A stretch of DNA of 48,723 bases from Dipetalonema caudispina (taxonomy: Eukaryota > Nematoda > Chromadorea > Rhabditida > Onchocercidae): positions 1-48,723 of the forward strand of contig JABVXV010000413.1 in the NCBI GenBank assembly GCA_013365325.1, written 5' to 3'. Positions 11,153-22,910 of this stretch are shown piece by piece. The notes under the pieces are model-generated. The model saw nothing but the letters and a program-made list of their open reading frames with translations, did not search any database and was not told the DNA's origin. Position numbers and translations under genes: made by a program. Positions within the stretch are counted from its first letter, which is position 1. The number at the start of each line of letters is the position of its first letter.

Positions 11153-12703
11153 TGGAGGTCAACTAACACCACAACAACGTAAAGCTATCGTCTCGCAGAA
11201 TAATAAATTACGTTCGCAACTGATTCATGGAAAGCTTAAAAATAAAGCTGGTAAATATATGCCACGTGGCAAGAATATGTTGAAAATGGTAAAGATTATT
11301 GAAAAATTTGCTGAAAGTTTACACCTTCTAATTCCTATTGCAATTGCTACCGAATTATTAGTTATTACTGATATAAATCGTTAATTATTCAGAGATGGAG
11401 CTGTAGTTTAGAGCATTCCGCGCAGAGATGGGCAGATCAGTGCGTCTTTGGACATTCACCGAGACATCAAAGAGTAGGAATCGGTGAAAATGTTTACGCT
11501 TACTGGTCATCAGGAAGTGTTGCAAGTATATTTACATTTATTTATGATACGTAAAGTTCAAAACTTCTCTTTAGCCTGTATGAAAATCCAAGAATTGGAA
11601 TATTGGAATCAAGGAACAAAAGAATAATAATAATAATGAAAACTAAAGGAAGTGTATCACTGGAAAAAGGACAAATGAAATTTCGTTTCCAGACCTTAAA
11701 AAAACTGCTGGTACGGATGCTGGCGAAAATTGGTGGTCAGAACTTCCTGAACGATACGGCCATAATCCATCGAATAATTTGACCGCGGAAGTTTCCAGTC
11801 AAGGTGTTCTGCACTTTACACAGGTAACATTTTGTTCCATGCTCGAATCATACCAAAAAATTATAATATTTTGTATAAACTAGCAGAATTTCAAAAGTAG
11901 TTAAAAATGTTTCTGTATCACGTTATAAACACGCCAACTGATACTTTTGCTACAAAGTGTGTTGTATTAAAGAATTGCGAGGGATTTCGATCGGTTACAA
12001 GTTTAAACACTAGCACCTCTGCAGTTCACCTCCTTGCATTTGAAGCTGTTTTAAGCATAATTTTCTGAAATATCGAGGAAAACATTCGAGTGATTATAAC
12101 AGCTCAATCCAGCACTTCTACAAATGCAAAGATTGATGGGCTTTTTTTTCTTCATTATTATCATCTGCTTGGTCTTGAGGCAATTCTTGAAATTCAATCT
12201 TGGCATGAAAGATGAGATTGAATCCCCTTTGTATACAAAATATATCGGATGACCTTTACACCCAGATAATGGATTTCCTGCAAATTTGATTTGCAACATT
12301 TATTTTCAGATGGCTTGGGGCAAAACGTATAAAATTGGCTGTGGTGTTGCTACACATTGCGATGGTGGTAGAACACTCATAGTTATTTGTCACTATGCAC
12401 CTGGGTAAGCTTTTAATATTATTGTCAAAGCAAAATGCTCCTAAATACTTTTGTCGATAAACTATCATTTGTCACTAACTTCTTATTTTACATTGCAAGA
12501 AATTATCCATTTTGACTGACTCCCTTTTCATTTTTACCGTGCTGAAAATTAACCGGAAACATTGATACTTTATTTAATGGTGAAAAAATTTTAGTGGAAA
12601 TATGCTGAAAGAGTTAATATATGAGCTTGGCCAACCATGCAAAACGGATAGCAATTGTTCTACGAAGAAATGTTCAATAAGATCTGGACTGTGTAAAAAA
12701 TGA
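10965..12703 (+). CDS. val-1: Venom allergen-like protein (VAL/ASP-1 type, CAP domain), 6 exons, 220 aa
   Basis: Exons 10965-11001, 11131-11288, 11393-11525, 11693-11823, 12310-12404, 12595-12703; all phases agree and the product is 220 residues, the usual size of filarial VAL-1/ASP-1. Exon 1 is a signal peptide (MLLFVMFSAIIV) with cleavage likely before SYSCP. The CAP/SCP domain follows: NNKLRSQLIHGKLKNK, SAQRWADQC, GENVYAYWSS, then the CAP1 signature HFTQMAW across the exon 4/5 junction and the CAP2 signature CHYAPGGN across exon 5/6. The C-terminus is cysteine-rich (PCKTDSNCSTKKCS). Potential N-glycosylation sites are N138-L-T and the N of NCS. Family knowledge: a secreted protein of filarial larvae that interacts with host immune and endothelial cells, studied as a vaccine antigen. 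An open frame starting at the ATG at 11118 is an artefact of reading through intron 1. Gene symbol assigned by family, not by exact match. Confidence 0.96.
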
Positions 12704-12759
12704 AAGAATTTCACTTTTATTTGTTTACTTTTTGCCTTTATATCGTATAATCGATGACT

Positions 12760-12765
12760 AATAAA
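12760..12765 (+). terminator. Polyadenylation signal of VAL gene
   Basis: AATAAA 57 bases after the VAL stop codon. Confidence 0.75.
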
Positions 12766-13250
12766 GGCTTAATTATTGAGTATTTTGCCCGAAACAAAAC
12801 CTCTCATTTGATGTATGAAACAATGGAAAGCATTTTTTAAATATCAAATAATTGAAAACTTTTCCTTCGAATGACGGGAACGAGCAAACGATGAAGCAAA
12901 ATTTAATTGTTCAAAACTACCAACATAACTAAATTCGATGAATATTTGTGTGCACGCTTTTTTTTTCAATTCGCGGGATCCAAATATGTGTTAAACACGA
13001 TTCAAAATTTGTTTGTTTCTTTTTTCTAAAGAATTTCCATTCGAGCACGGAATGTAACTATTAATGAAATGTGATAATAATCCCGTACAATTACTTTTTC
13101 TACCAATTTCGACGTACAGTTCAAAAACCGTCACTTCAGATGTCGGTTTCAACAGTTATTCATTATTCCGTTATAATGCTGCATGTGTTGCAATGATCGG
13201 TATTCAGTCCAGTAGTAAACTGATTTGCAATTTAAACTGAGATCAGCAAT
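12766..13250. other. Convergent intergenic region
   Basis: About 480 AT-rich bases between the 3' ends of the VAL gene (plus) and the 158-residue gene (minus). No coding exon or repeat was seen. Confidence 0.5.
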
Positions 13251-13256
13251 TTTATT
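13251..13256 (-). terminator. Polyadenylation signal of the 158-residue gene
   Basis: AATAAA on the minus strand, 15 bases after the stop codon at 13271-13273. Confidence 0.6.
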
Positions 13257-13270
13257 CAAATTCTCTTATT

Positions 13271-14068
13271 TCAAGTACTACAGTAGTCTTCGCTTTGCGG
13301 CATAGAAGACACATCAAGGAATGAGAAATATTCAATGCAAATTTTTTGCATGGAAAGACTCTTTCTCGGATTCATTGGTTGAAGTATCCGTCCAAATGAT
13401 GAAATGTATGCTGTTTCGAAGTGATTGTACGCCTCTACCAGTTCTTCTGCGAAACCACGGCCGTACTCTGTACTGTCGGTAATAGCAATTTGTTTGGCGG
13501 AAATGATATCATATATCGCTGAATTGAAACTTTTTAATAAAATAGCTAATTAACACTTGTACTAGAATTCTTTCTAAGTTCGTTGAATAATTACAAAATA
13601 GAAACTGAAATCAATTGCATTGAAGCAAAAATGAATAATCGGCGAAAATGTCGACAGAAACCCATTTCTATTGTATTCTAACAGCAAACATCACCGAATT
13701 TTATGGAACAAAACACACAAAACCATTTTTCAATGTTTTTCTTTTGTTTCCTTTTGCTCTTTGTGAATCCCTCAATCGATGAGTATGCATAAACAGCTTA
13801 AGTTCTTCGTATGATATTAGCAGCCGTGGAATTAATCGAACGTATACGCCTACAACAGAAAAATTCATCAAAAATGCAACGATTATAATCGTTAAAATAT
13901 CTTTCCTCGAAATCCAACTGCTATTTTCTAAAATATTATAATTTCATGGCAGTCAGAAGGATTTATAGAAGCGAACAAAATGAGGCTGTGCTTGCATGAA
14001 AAAACCGCAGACAAGCTTATCTCAGTTTGTCGTTTAATATAACTGTCGTGTGATTTAGGTTGATCCAT
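13271..14068 (-). CDS. Unrecognised single-pass membrane protein, 3 exons, 158 aa
   Basis: Exons 14068-14044, 13927-13724, 13518-13271; phases agree (1 then 1) and the last exon ends in TGA. The last exon alone is open for 82 codons with balanced, non-AT-driven amino acid use (TDSTEYGRGFAEELVEAYNH). The protein starts MDQPKSHD, has a short basic N-terminus, one hydrophobic helix at about residues 18-37 (LTIIIVAFLMNFSVVGVYV), then a charged region and a mostly polar C-terminal half ending with a few cysteines. The helix near the N-terminus without a cleavage motif suggests a type II or signal-anchor protein. I recognise no family. Exon 1 is the weakest part (donor ACA|GTTATA); an acceptor TCCTCAG ends at 14109, which would place a spliced leader about 40 bases before this ATG. 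The gene lies 1.35 kb downstream of DYNC2I1 on the same strand. Confidence 0.65.
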
Positions 14069-14109
14069 CTTTAAAGGTTAAAGTAAGTGGTGGTTTCGTC
14101 ATCTGAGGA

Positions 14110-15397
14110 GAAGTTATAGTTTAAGTGTTCATGCCAAAGTTTTCATTTTCCTGAAAATGGTTTAGAAGCAGTAATTTTTGGTTTCATTCAATACGGTGGA
14201 ATAGAGCAATATGCGAATCGCATATATTTTTCCACTATTTTAGGTAAGAATCAATCGCAAGAAAAATTTAAGTTTGTACTCTTTCGAGGCGAATTTATCA
14301 AGAATTATTTGCGAGGCGAATTGGCAAGAAATATGATTGAAAATTACCTAAAAATTTTCATGTAACTCTACGAACAACATTGGCATAACGTTTTTTCATC
14401 GTTGTGAGACGTTTCTGATTAATGAAGAAACTGTGTATTTAAACGGAAACATATATTTTATGAATGAAATTGAAGTTTGGTGAGCTCAAAGTTGCGACTT
14501 TTCAGATTAACGGAAAAGGATTTGTAATTTAGATTTTCAGAAATCTTGCTGACTTCAGCATTATGATTTGCTAATGGATTTACAGAAGCAAAAACGCGAA
14601 CCGAATAAATTTATGGGAGCAGATATACCATAACTTCAAATCGATTTCGTCTTTCTTTCAAACAGAATGATTTTCACTCTGTGCAAATCAGCCATAATCG
14701 CAACGAATTCTGTTAAATTGGTAGCGATGTTCAGATTGTTTCGTATATTTTTAAAAACTTTGTTAATGATAATTATTTTAGCAAAGCAAAGGAACAACTA
14801 AGTGTATCATCGAATTTTCATTTAAACTCACTGATAAATATGTTTTCTGAAAATCTTTCAAATTCTTCTTCATCGTTTTGGCAAATTTATCTAAACTTTT
14901 TATCTGTTTGATTTGTCACCTAATAGTTAGTTAATTGAACTTTTCCGCGTACGAAACTATTGCAGTACTGATCAGGTGTTTATTTCAAGGAGTGATCCCT
15001 CTTTCTTGCATCAAAAAATTGAAATATTTTGCATTTACAAGCATTCATCAAGTTCCATCTTATTTCTATTCTTTGGTGGCAGTATCAATGTTTTATTGAA
15101 TTCAATACTTTAATATTTCCAAAAGCAAATACAACTGTTGTAAAAGTATCGCTGTACATTTATTCAATAAATTATGTAAAAAGCATTTGGTATGTTTATT
15201 TTTCTGCTGTTATCATAAGTAAATTGATGTTTAGTGTAATGTTCAATACGGTACTATTATCTCACTTATTAGTCATTTATTATTACTATTATTCCTTTAT
15301 CCACGAAATTTGACAATTAACTTGTGCCAGCTAATCAAATATTGTGATTTTGTTATCCTGAGTTGGGCTTGAAATTAAATTGTAGAAAGCGTTCACA
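14110..15397. other. Intergenic region downstream of DYNC2I1
   Basis: About 1.3 kb with no exon supported by splice sites. A 94-codon plus-strand open frame at 15029-15313 has AT-driven composition and no acceptor or homology, so it is treated as chance. Confidence 0.45.
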
Positions 15398-15403
15398 TTT
15401 TAT
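15398..15403 (-). terminator. Polyadenylation signal of DYNC2I1
   Basis: AATAAA on the minus strand 14 bases after the stop codon at 15418-15420. Confidence 0.65.
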
Positions 15404-15417
15404 TCGTATATTTGCGA

Positions 15418-18400
15418 TCACAAGTCCTTAAATGCTTTGATAACATTTGATAACGATTTATTTTGGTTTTTGCTATCACGAACGGCAGATAATTTCGACA
15501 AACTATGCAGCTGCACTTCTCCATTACTGAAACCAATTGCCTGAAAACAGTTTGAAGTAAAGTCACATTTTCTTTCATTTGGAATAATTGCATAAGATAA
15601 AAATAATAATTTTCAAAGTGATAGTAATAAATCTTCGTTACGAACCAAAAGATTTGTGCATAAGTTGCTTGAGGTCACAATATATTCCCATAAATCAGCT
15701 GTGGTCACTTCGGAACCATCTTTCAAATTCAGGTCATTTACTGATTCCGGTTCCTTACTTTTGGCCAAATCCCATACTAGCAACAGTCCATGGCTATGAA
15801 TCGTATAGAACATAATTGGATTACTAAAAGAATTAAGAAATTAAGTTATTATTGGAAATAATATTTTTGAAATTCGAGTTCGGGTAATAAAAAATTCGAA
15901 ATTTCAATCCCTTTAATTCATTATAAGTTCATATCCGTTTCACATATTTTTATATCTCACTAACTGAAATATTAATGATTTCGCTTTTGAAGATAAAGTG
16001 AAAAAAAAAAAAAAAAAAACCTTGGCGAAAAAAGCACTCGTAGCAATGGTTTTTGTGTTTGTTCCGGGTGTTCCAGAGTCAGAACCGGTTGTACACTAGA
16101 AATTTCATGTAATGATATATGCCCGCTCGAGAATCCGGCCTAAAAATACATAAATATATACTGAAATACAAATTAATTGCGTCGTTAAGTCTAAAGAAAT
16201 AGCATTTGACATTAAGGATCATATAAAAAAATAAATTGTTGCAAAGGAAATTGGAAATGAAAGATTTATTTGAAAATAATAATGAGTGCTTCAGTTATAT
16301 TCAAAAAAAAAGATGTAAATAAAATACCAAGAAGAAATTTGGTTCCAAGCAAAAGCTAATACATATCACTTCTGCTGCCATGTCTAAAAATTATATATTC
16401 TACAATGAGGAATATATGACAAGAAAATTTCACATAAATTTTTGAAAATTAAGCATAAACATGAAAACATTTTAGTAACTAAAAAAATTTTACGAAAATG
16501 CAAAATTTAATAAACGAAATAATCTAATTATATTAGCGAAACTAAAAAGCACATTTTAGAAGCAGAATTTAAAAGGGATGAAATTTTTAACAACCGATAT
16601 CGTTTCGATACATCTTTGGACCAATTAATTTGATTGCTTTGTTTGAAACAAAACTGGTTATGATACCACGATTGGTACCAAGAAGAAACTGTGCTGGATT
16701 CGTTGGTACCATCATCATACAATTCACAGTTGTCTTTCGTGATGAATTTAAGTTACTTTAAAAAAAAAACAACTAAATTTAAAATACTTTAAAGAAGTTG
16801 TGAAAAATTGCTCTTATTGATATTTTTGATAAATGAGGAAGAAGCAAAAATGCCTGGTATATTTAAATATTTGAGTTTACTAAATGAAGTTCCTTTGTAT
16901 AGAAATTTTTTTCGAAATATTAAATATTTTTCAAATGCTTTTTTCAAAAAATAACGATTTTCCTATCTCTTTTTTTCCTTTTTTTATCACTCTTAGTTAG
17001 CTTCCCCATTAATAAAACCTCTTAAATTCGAAATATTCAAAATTTATATTGTAGAAGAGCAAATTATTAAAAAAGTTCTGCATAAGGCGATAACCTAAAA
17101 AGGACACCATCAGGTTGTATCACCAATGTTTGCGTCATTTTCAATTGTGCTCCCGGTCGTAGGCCAAAATCATGATCAGTTATTCGGCTTAATTCGTCAT
17201 TAATTACTGTCCATACAATAACAATACCAGCTTCATTAACACTAACAATTTGATATGTTTCCGAACTGAAATTAAAAACGAATGCAACATGTTAGTCTTA
17301 AAACGATAATTACTTTTTAACGATACTCTCAAATATCCTACTGTTTCGAATCTATTAAAAATGAAAATGAATTAATTAGTCAATCAATCACCTGTCTATG
17401 TCAGAGGGGATGTTGCTAATTGCAACAATAGCAAACTGATAATCCTCTTTAAGTGCTTTGCTTGTGATAACTTTAAATGAAGTATCATAAGCTGCCGTCC
17501 TTAGCGGATACATTTCACCATTTTCATGCCATCGTAATTTGGTCGTAAACAATGAATTTGGCTCCCTCAGATCGTATGCCACACAGCTACCATCATTCTA
17601 TGACACCAAAAATGGGAACTTATTCCATTAATTAATTTTGAAAACTATTACTAAAAGTACAACAATTTTATTTGATCTTAAAATTACATTTGAACGGAAT
17701 TACTAATTTTTCAGATCAAATTTATGCAAACTTAAATAAATATCAAATTGAAATTCTATATTGCAAATTAATTGTACTTCTGACAAAGTTATTTATTTTA
17801 TTCAGTTTCTTAAACAAATTATGCTAAAATTTTCTAATTCAAATATTTTGTATGAAATCTTTGGTTAAAAAATAATATCATTTAGCACAAAAATACGCAG
17901 TAACTTTTCACCTCTCTACCACTCTTCCATCATCTTCTTTAAAGTTTTTACTAATTTTTTTTAATTTTCTGAATTTTATTTGGATCAAAATTGTCTTTGT
18001 TGTATAAAACTGAAGAGAAACTTCATACTAATCAAACATGAAATAATGATCTAACTTGCCAGGCCAACAAATATAGCACTGTTGCCATCTGGTGATATAC
18101 AAAGACATCGTATTTCATTGTCACAAAGTAAAATTCTGAAAATTTTAATCATTTTTACATGAAGTAAAAATCTAAAACTACCATGCAATTCAGTAAACAA
18201 TCATTTTTCTCATTCAATTGTTGAATAGATTGAAAAATTCATCTAATTGGGGTTTAATAATTAATCTTGTTTAATCTATATTTAATTAAAAATGCTACTT
18301 TTGAGGAACATGTGGTGTGTAAATATCGAATTCAACGATAATACTTCGATTGCTAATATCTTCATTTGAGGTCTGTTCAACATAAAATGCTATGAACAAC

Positions 18401-21400
18401 CGATTCGCCCGATGTAGTATAGTTGTAACTTTAGCAGCTGAAAATATCATTCATAAAAAAGGAAATGCTTCATTTGTCGTTTATTTCATTTATTAAAACT
18501 TTTTTCCAAAATAAAGTGTGCATAAAAGCCTAGAGTAACTCTTAAAATGCTCTTGGCTTAGGCCAAAAAAGAAGCAGAACTGTTTGCTGGCTTAAATTAA
18601 GAGTAAGATCAAATATTCCAGCCTAATTCTTAATTTCTTTTGTTGTTGTAAATTAGATTTTACCAAAAGATCATCTATAAATGATCCTCATCTTGCATTT
18701 TCTCCTAAATAATTCAATTATGCTAGGAATCTTAGTAAACTTTTCTTATATAACAGAAAAAAAAGGAAAGAAAACTCACAATTTACAAGATTACCCAACG
18801 AAAATTTGCTATAACCTGTAGAGAATTTATACGACGTATGATATTCTAATGATAGCTTGGTTGCATTATTCGATGATGATTGCATTATATCGATAAAAAC
18901 CTAAATAATAAATTAAGTTATAAATAATTCAATAAATGTATTAGAGAATAACTAATATGCATGAAGTAGAAATGAAACATTACATTTAGCTATCTTTTTA
19001 CAGATATTTTTTAAATTAATTTTGATAAACTTAATTCTTAAATAAGAATTTCCAAATTCTTTTCTTAACCAATCATCTAATTACTTAGTGGTTGGATTTT
19101 TTTAATTCTGGAATTTCATGGTTAAAACATTTTGCATGATTGCAATAGGATTATTGACTTGTGAATATTTTCAGTGAAAAAAAGAAATTGCCTGTCCAGC
19201 GATAGAAATAAATTTGCGAAATTTTTCCATTTCAAAATAGCCAGTTTTGAAAAATTTAATATCAGGATCATCAATATAGAAACGTTCGCGATAATCGGTA
19301 TCATTCGAAATATTCACAATACCCCAGCCTTGAGGATCTAAACTAATCAAATAATTTAAAAAATTTTCATAAACATTTATTACTGAGCTTATAAAAACCA
19401 AAAATTTTATTAAGAACTTGAAACTGTTTCAAAAAATTGAGGTTTTAGCTGTATATGGTAGTTTTTATCAAAACTTGTATGCATTCTTAACCTGTGATAC
19501 CAAAAATAATTTTGATAGATTCCTCGATACAATAACCTTTGATACTAATAGTAATCTACAACACTCAAAATTATGTGAAAGAAAAAAAAGGTAATGAATG
19601 AACTAATGAACTTATTACCTGAGTATGGAATTTGTGTCCAGATTGTCTCTTTATCCACTGTTTCCGTTTGTATATAACAATCTATTTGATCGTCACCTGT
19701 TTGTGTTTGCACCTGTAAATTTGCATGCAAAAATTATGCTACAATAAATATAACAGTCAATTAATTTTACGATAATTATTAAACTTCTCTCGATTATCTT
19801 AAAATTACTAAAATTTTTCACAGGAGTGCTATCATTAGTGAATAAACTATCAAATTAAATTAAATTTTGAATTTCAAAAAATATTTTTGCTTTATCGTAT
19901 TCGATCCGTATTTTTTGCTGATGGATATTTCAACAGTAATATGTAAAAAGCAGTATGATTCAATTCTATTCAAAATTAACAAATTTTTAAAGCTAAATGC
20001 TAATGTATAATGAATCCTGAGTAGGTAAATTTTATTTTTTTACCTGAATGTAATTTGTGTTACCAAACATTTTCACGTAGAAATCGTATGCACGAATTAA
20101 ATGATGATCCAATAAAGTAAATTGCACAATTTCCATCCCTGTTTTAAAATATATTTTAAATAAATTATTATAAATCACTTTTTGTTTTACCTTTATTTGT
20201 CAAATTGGATATTATCAAAGATATGTTGTCATTAAAATTATACCAATTAAATTTTTTAACATTTTATGTCGTCGTTTTATCTCGGATATTTTTCCCAAAT
20301 TTATTGTTGTTGCGTTTGTGAAATCAATTTTCCGTTGCATAGAATCGGAATAATGCATGGATTGTATCTGTGAATATATAAATTGTCACGCTAATTTTGC
20401 TCGTCTTATGTTGAAATTTTTATCGATATTCTTTTTTTTCAATCAAATGCAAAATGTTTCTTGGGAGATAAAATATGAGAAAAAAGTGTATTTGATGAAT
20501 TAGGTGAAAATATTTCCCAATTAATTAGGTTTCGATTTCATATACTTGATATCATCAATAAAGTATTGCAAAACTACAATCATCAATTGATTGATTACGC
20601 TAGTTATCAATTAAATTAACGGTGTAATGTAGAAAATACCTGTGAAGGTTGTACAGTATCAATAGATTTCCCGCGATTCATTATACGATGTAACAGTGGT
20701 GAATTGCTATACAATTCATTGCTTGTCGTATCAATCAACGCATCCTTACCGAATGTTTCGATACGTGAAATGCTTGAATTTCTTGTTGCATCAGAATTTT
20801 GTTTACTTTTTTTATTTCTTTCTACAGTACTCTCTCTATCTGAATTTTCACTTTTATCGTTATCATCTTCAGTTTCTTCTTCAAAATCATCTGAATAATC
20901 TTCGAAGTCATCCTGAAATAATTGTACATATTTATTCAAATTTTTCTCCAATGTATTTTTCATTTCTTTAAAGTAAAATTATCCGCATCGATATTCAATT
21001 ACTCCAAAACTATTTAAATACAACTTTATCGTTGCAGTAGTAATCAGTGATTGATTAGTGGGTGATCTATTGATTTTTATTTAAACTACAATAAAGTGAA
21101 ACACTTGAAACTTGTTTCTGTGCAATCTATTGCATTATCAATCCTAATAAATTTAAATTCAAAAAAATTCTAATTCGTTAGAAAATATTTACTTCATAAT
21201 TGTATTCATCAGTATGACTTGGAAGTTCTGGTAAGATATTAGGTAATGGAAGATGTTCGGGCAATAGTAACTTGGATGCTTTCAAATTTTGATAATTCGA
21301 CTTTGCACTTCTCGTAACCACTGTTGATCGTCCAATTTTATCAATTGAGTTATCAGTGATATGATTGCAAGGATTTTTATCACTTTTTAATTTCCGCTTT

Positions 21401-22862
21401 TTGGTATCGTTGCCTTTTGAATCATATTTTGCGTCAAGTCTTCCTATATTTTCAATACTATTCCTTCTGGATTTCAATCTTTCCAATTTATCGGTGACAG
21501 ATTTTTCCGGATACTGCATTGCAATATTTGTCGGATTTAATCTTGAACCTTTACTGCTGGATGGTGGAAGTTGTCGTAATTTGTCGATTGAATTAGATAA
21601 ATATACATTTTGTCCAATAACTGTCACTTTATTATGATTCATTTTCCTTTCACTTTTTTTCGTTAATCTCTGAAATTCCTAAAAATGTTGTGCAATAAAT
21701 AGTTGAAATGTTTCAGGTAAGCTAATTATATTTTTACATCCTTTGATATTTGAAAAGATGAATTACTATGTTTCAGTTTTTTTTTTTTCAAGAAATAAAA
21801 ATAAAATGATTGGCAAATTAATAGGAATTTTTTCCTTTTATCAAAAGAATTAAAGTGTGAAATTTTACAGGAAGATGACTCATTTACCTACTTTCTTCAA
21901 TTCATAAATGTTTCCAAAATGCTAACATCATTCGCTATGATGGCATTTAGGAAAACGGTTGTGCAATTTGTTCTACTATCCGAATTTGATGAAAAAAGTT
22001 CAGGGAACAAGTTTATGCTGTAAAATTTACATCAAAACTAGTTACCAGTTGATTCTAATTCGCTTAAAATCTTCATCAAAATTATAAATCATGATTTGAA
22101 ATTTTTTATTCAAACTTTTCTGAGACACTAATATTTTATCGAAATATTATTTTAAAGTATTATCTTTAAATTTGTAATACTGACGACAAGTTAATAGAGA
22201 TAAACTGATTACTAGCAGAAAATGGAAAGCATATAATTAATTAAGATATAGATTGAAGATAAATTAAGGGAATAATTAGGAATCAAAAAACCTTCTTATC
22301 AATACTTTCATTATCCTTCTGATCCTTCGCCGTAGCAATATTACCAATAGTTTTCATTTTCTTTCCTTTCGATTCTTTCAATGAAATTTCTACTTTACTT
22401 CTTTCATCTTTTTTCTGGCTAAAACTGACATATTTTATTATGATTGTAATAATGATATTAATTGCGGAAACAATTATAGCTAACTTTAAGAAATAATATC
22501 AACAAATTGACATGTTGTCATTAATTTGAAATGATCATTTGCAAATGCTAAAATCGTAAAGAATTATGCATTCTAATTGTTTTATATCGACTGTATAATA
22601 ATTGAAATAGTAATTTCCTTATTTTTACAAATTTTAAACTCAAAAAGCTTACAGTAATAAGTTTTAGTATTATAGCGTCATTACAAAATGCAGAAGTTGT
22701 GTTTTTTTAACAATTATCAATGTGTAAAATTTTATAACTCAGAAGTGTATTTAGTAATTAGTATTAATCCAATAATAATAATTATGAATTATGAAACCTT
22801 TTATCATTATGCTCTTTGCTTTTCGATTTGCTTCTACTTTTAGGCCTAGTCTCGTTTGACAT
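15418..22862 (-). CDS. DYNC2I1: Cytoplasmic dynein-2 intermediate chain 1 (WDR60), 18 exons, 919 aa
   Basis: Exons: 22862-22798, 22418-22292, 21678-21193, 20912-20640, 20367-20244, 20138-20044, 19712-19619, 19337-19192, 18900-18780, 18437-18299, 18135-18060, 17597-17392, 17265-17095, 16755-16595, 16383-16328, 16139-16021, 15823-15646, 15540-15418. All phases agree. The N-terminal ~220 residues are basic and disordered. An acidic motif DDFEDYSDDFEEE follows at about residue 227, as in vertebrate WDR60. Next come the conserved light-chain-region segments FTLLDHH, DCYIQTETVD and WTQIP (residues ~370-421). The C-terminal half is a divergent WD40 propeller with repeats such as CVAYDLRE, NEAGIVIVWTV and GLLLVWDLAKS. 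Role: intermediate chain of the retrograde intraflagellar transport motor, needed in ciliated sensory neurons. Two introns appear to use GC donors (18059-18058 and 19191-19190). Exon 3 has two in-frame acceptors 9 bases apart (starts 21678 or 21669). It is shorter than the human protein mainly in the disordered N-terminus. Confidence 0.94.
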
Positions 22863-22903
22863 CAAGTTTCACTTGTCTTTTGCTTTGGTGTGTCGGAATT
22901 ATT

Positions 22904-22910
22904 GCTGAAA
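22904..22910 (-). promoter_or_regulatory. Probable spliced-leader acceptor of DYNC2I1
   Basis: On the minus strand ATTTCAG ends at 22905, about 42 bases upstream of the ATG. No upstream cis exon was found, so this is a likely trans-splice site. Confidence 0.5.

Noticed and set aside
11118..11384. Single-exon reading of the VAL N-terminal region
   Set aside because: It reads through intron 1 at its start and intron 2 at its end; the spliced model gives a full 220-residue VAL protein.
15029..15313. 94-codon plus-strand open frame rich in Ile, Tyr and Ser
   Set aside because: Composition follows AT-rich DNA; no splice or start context and no recognisable motif.
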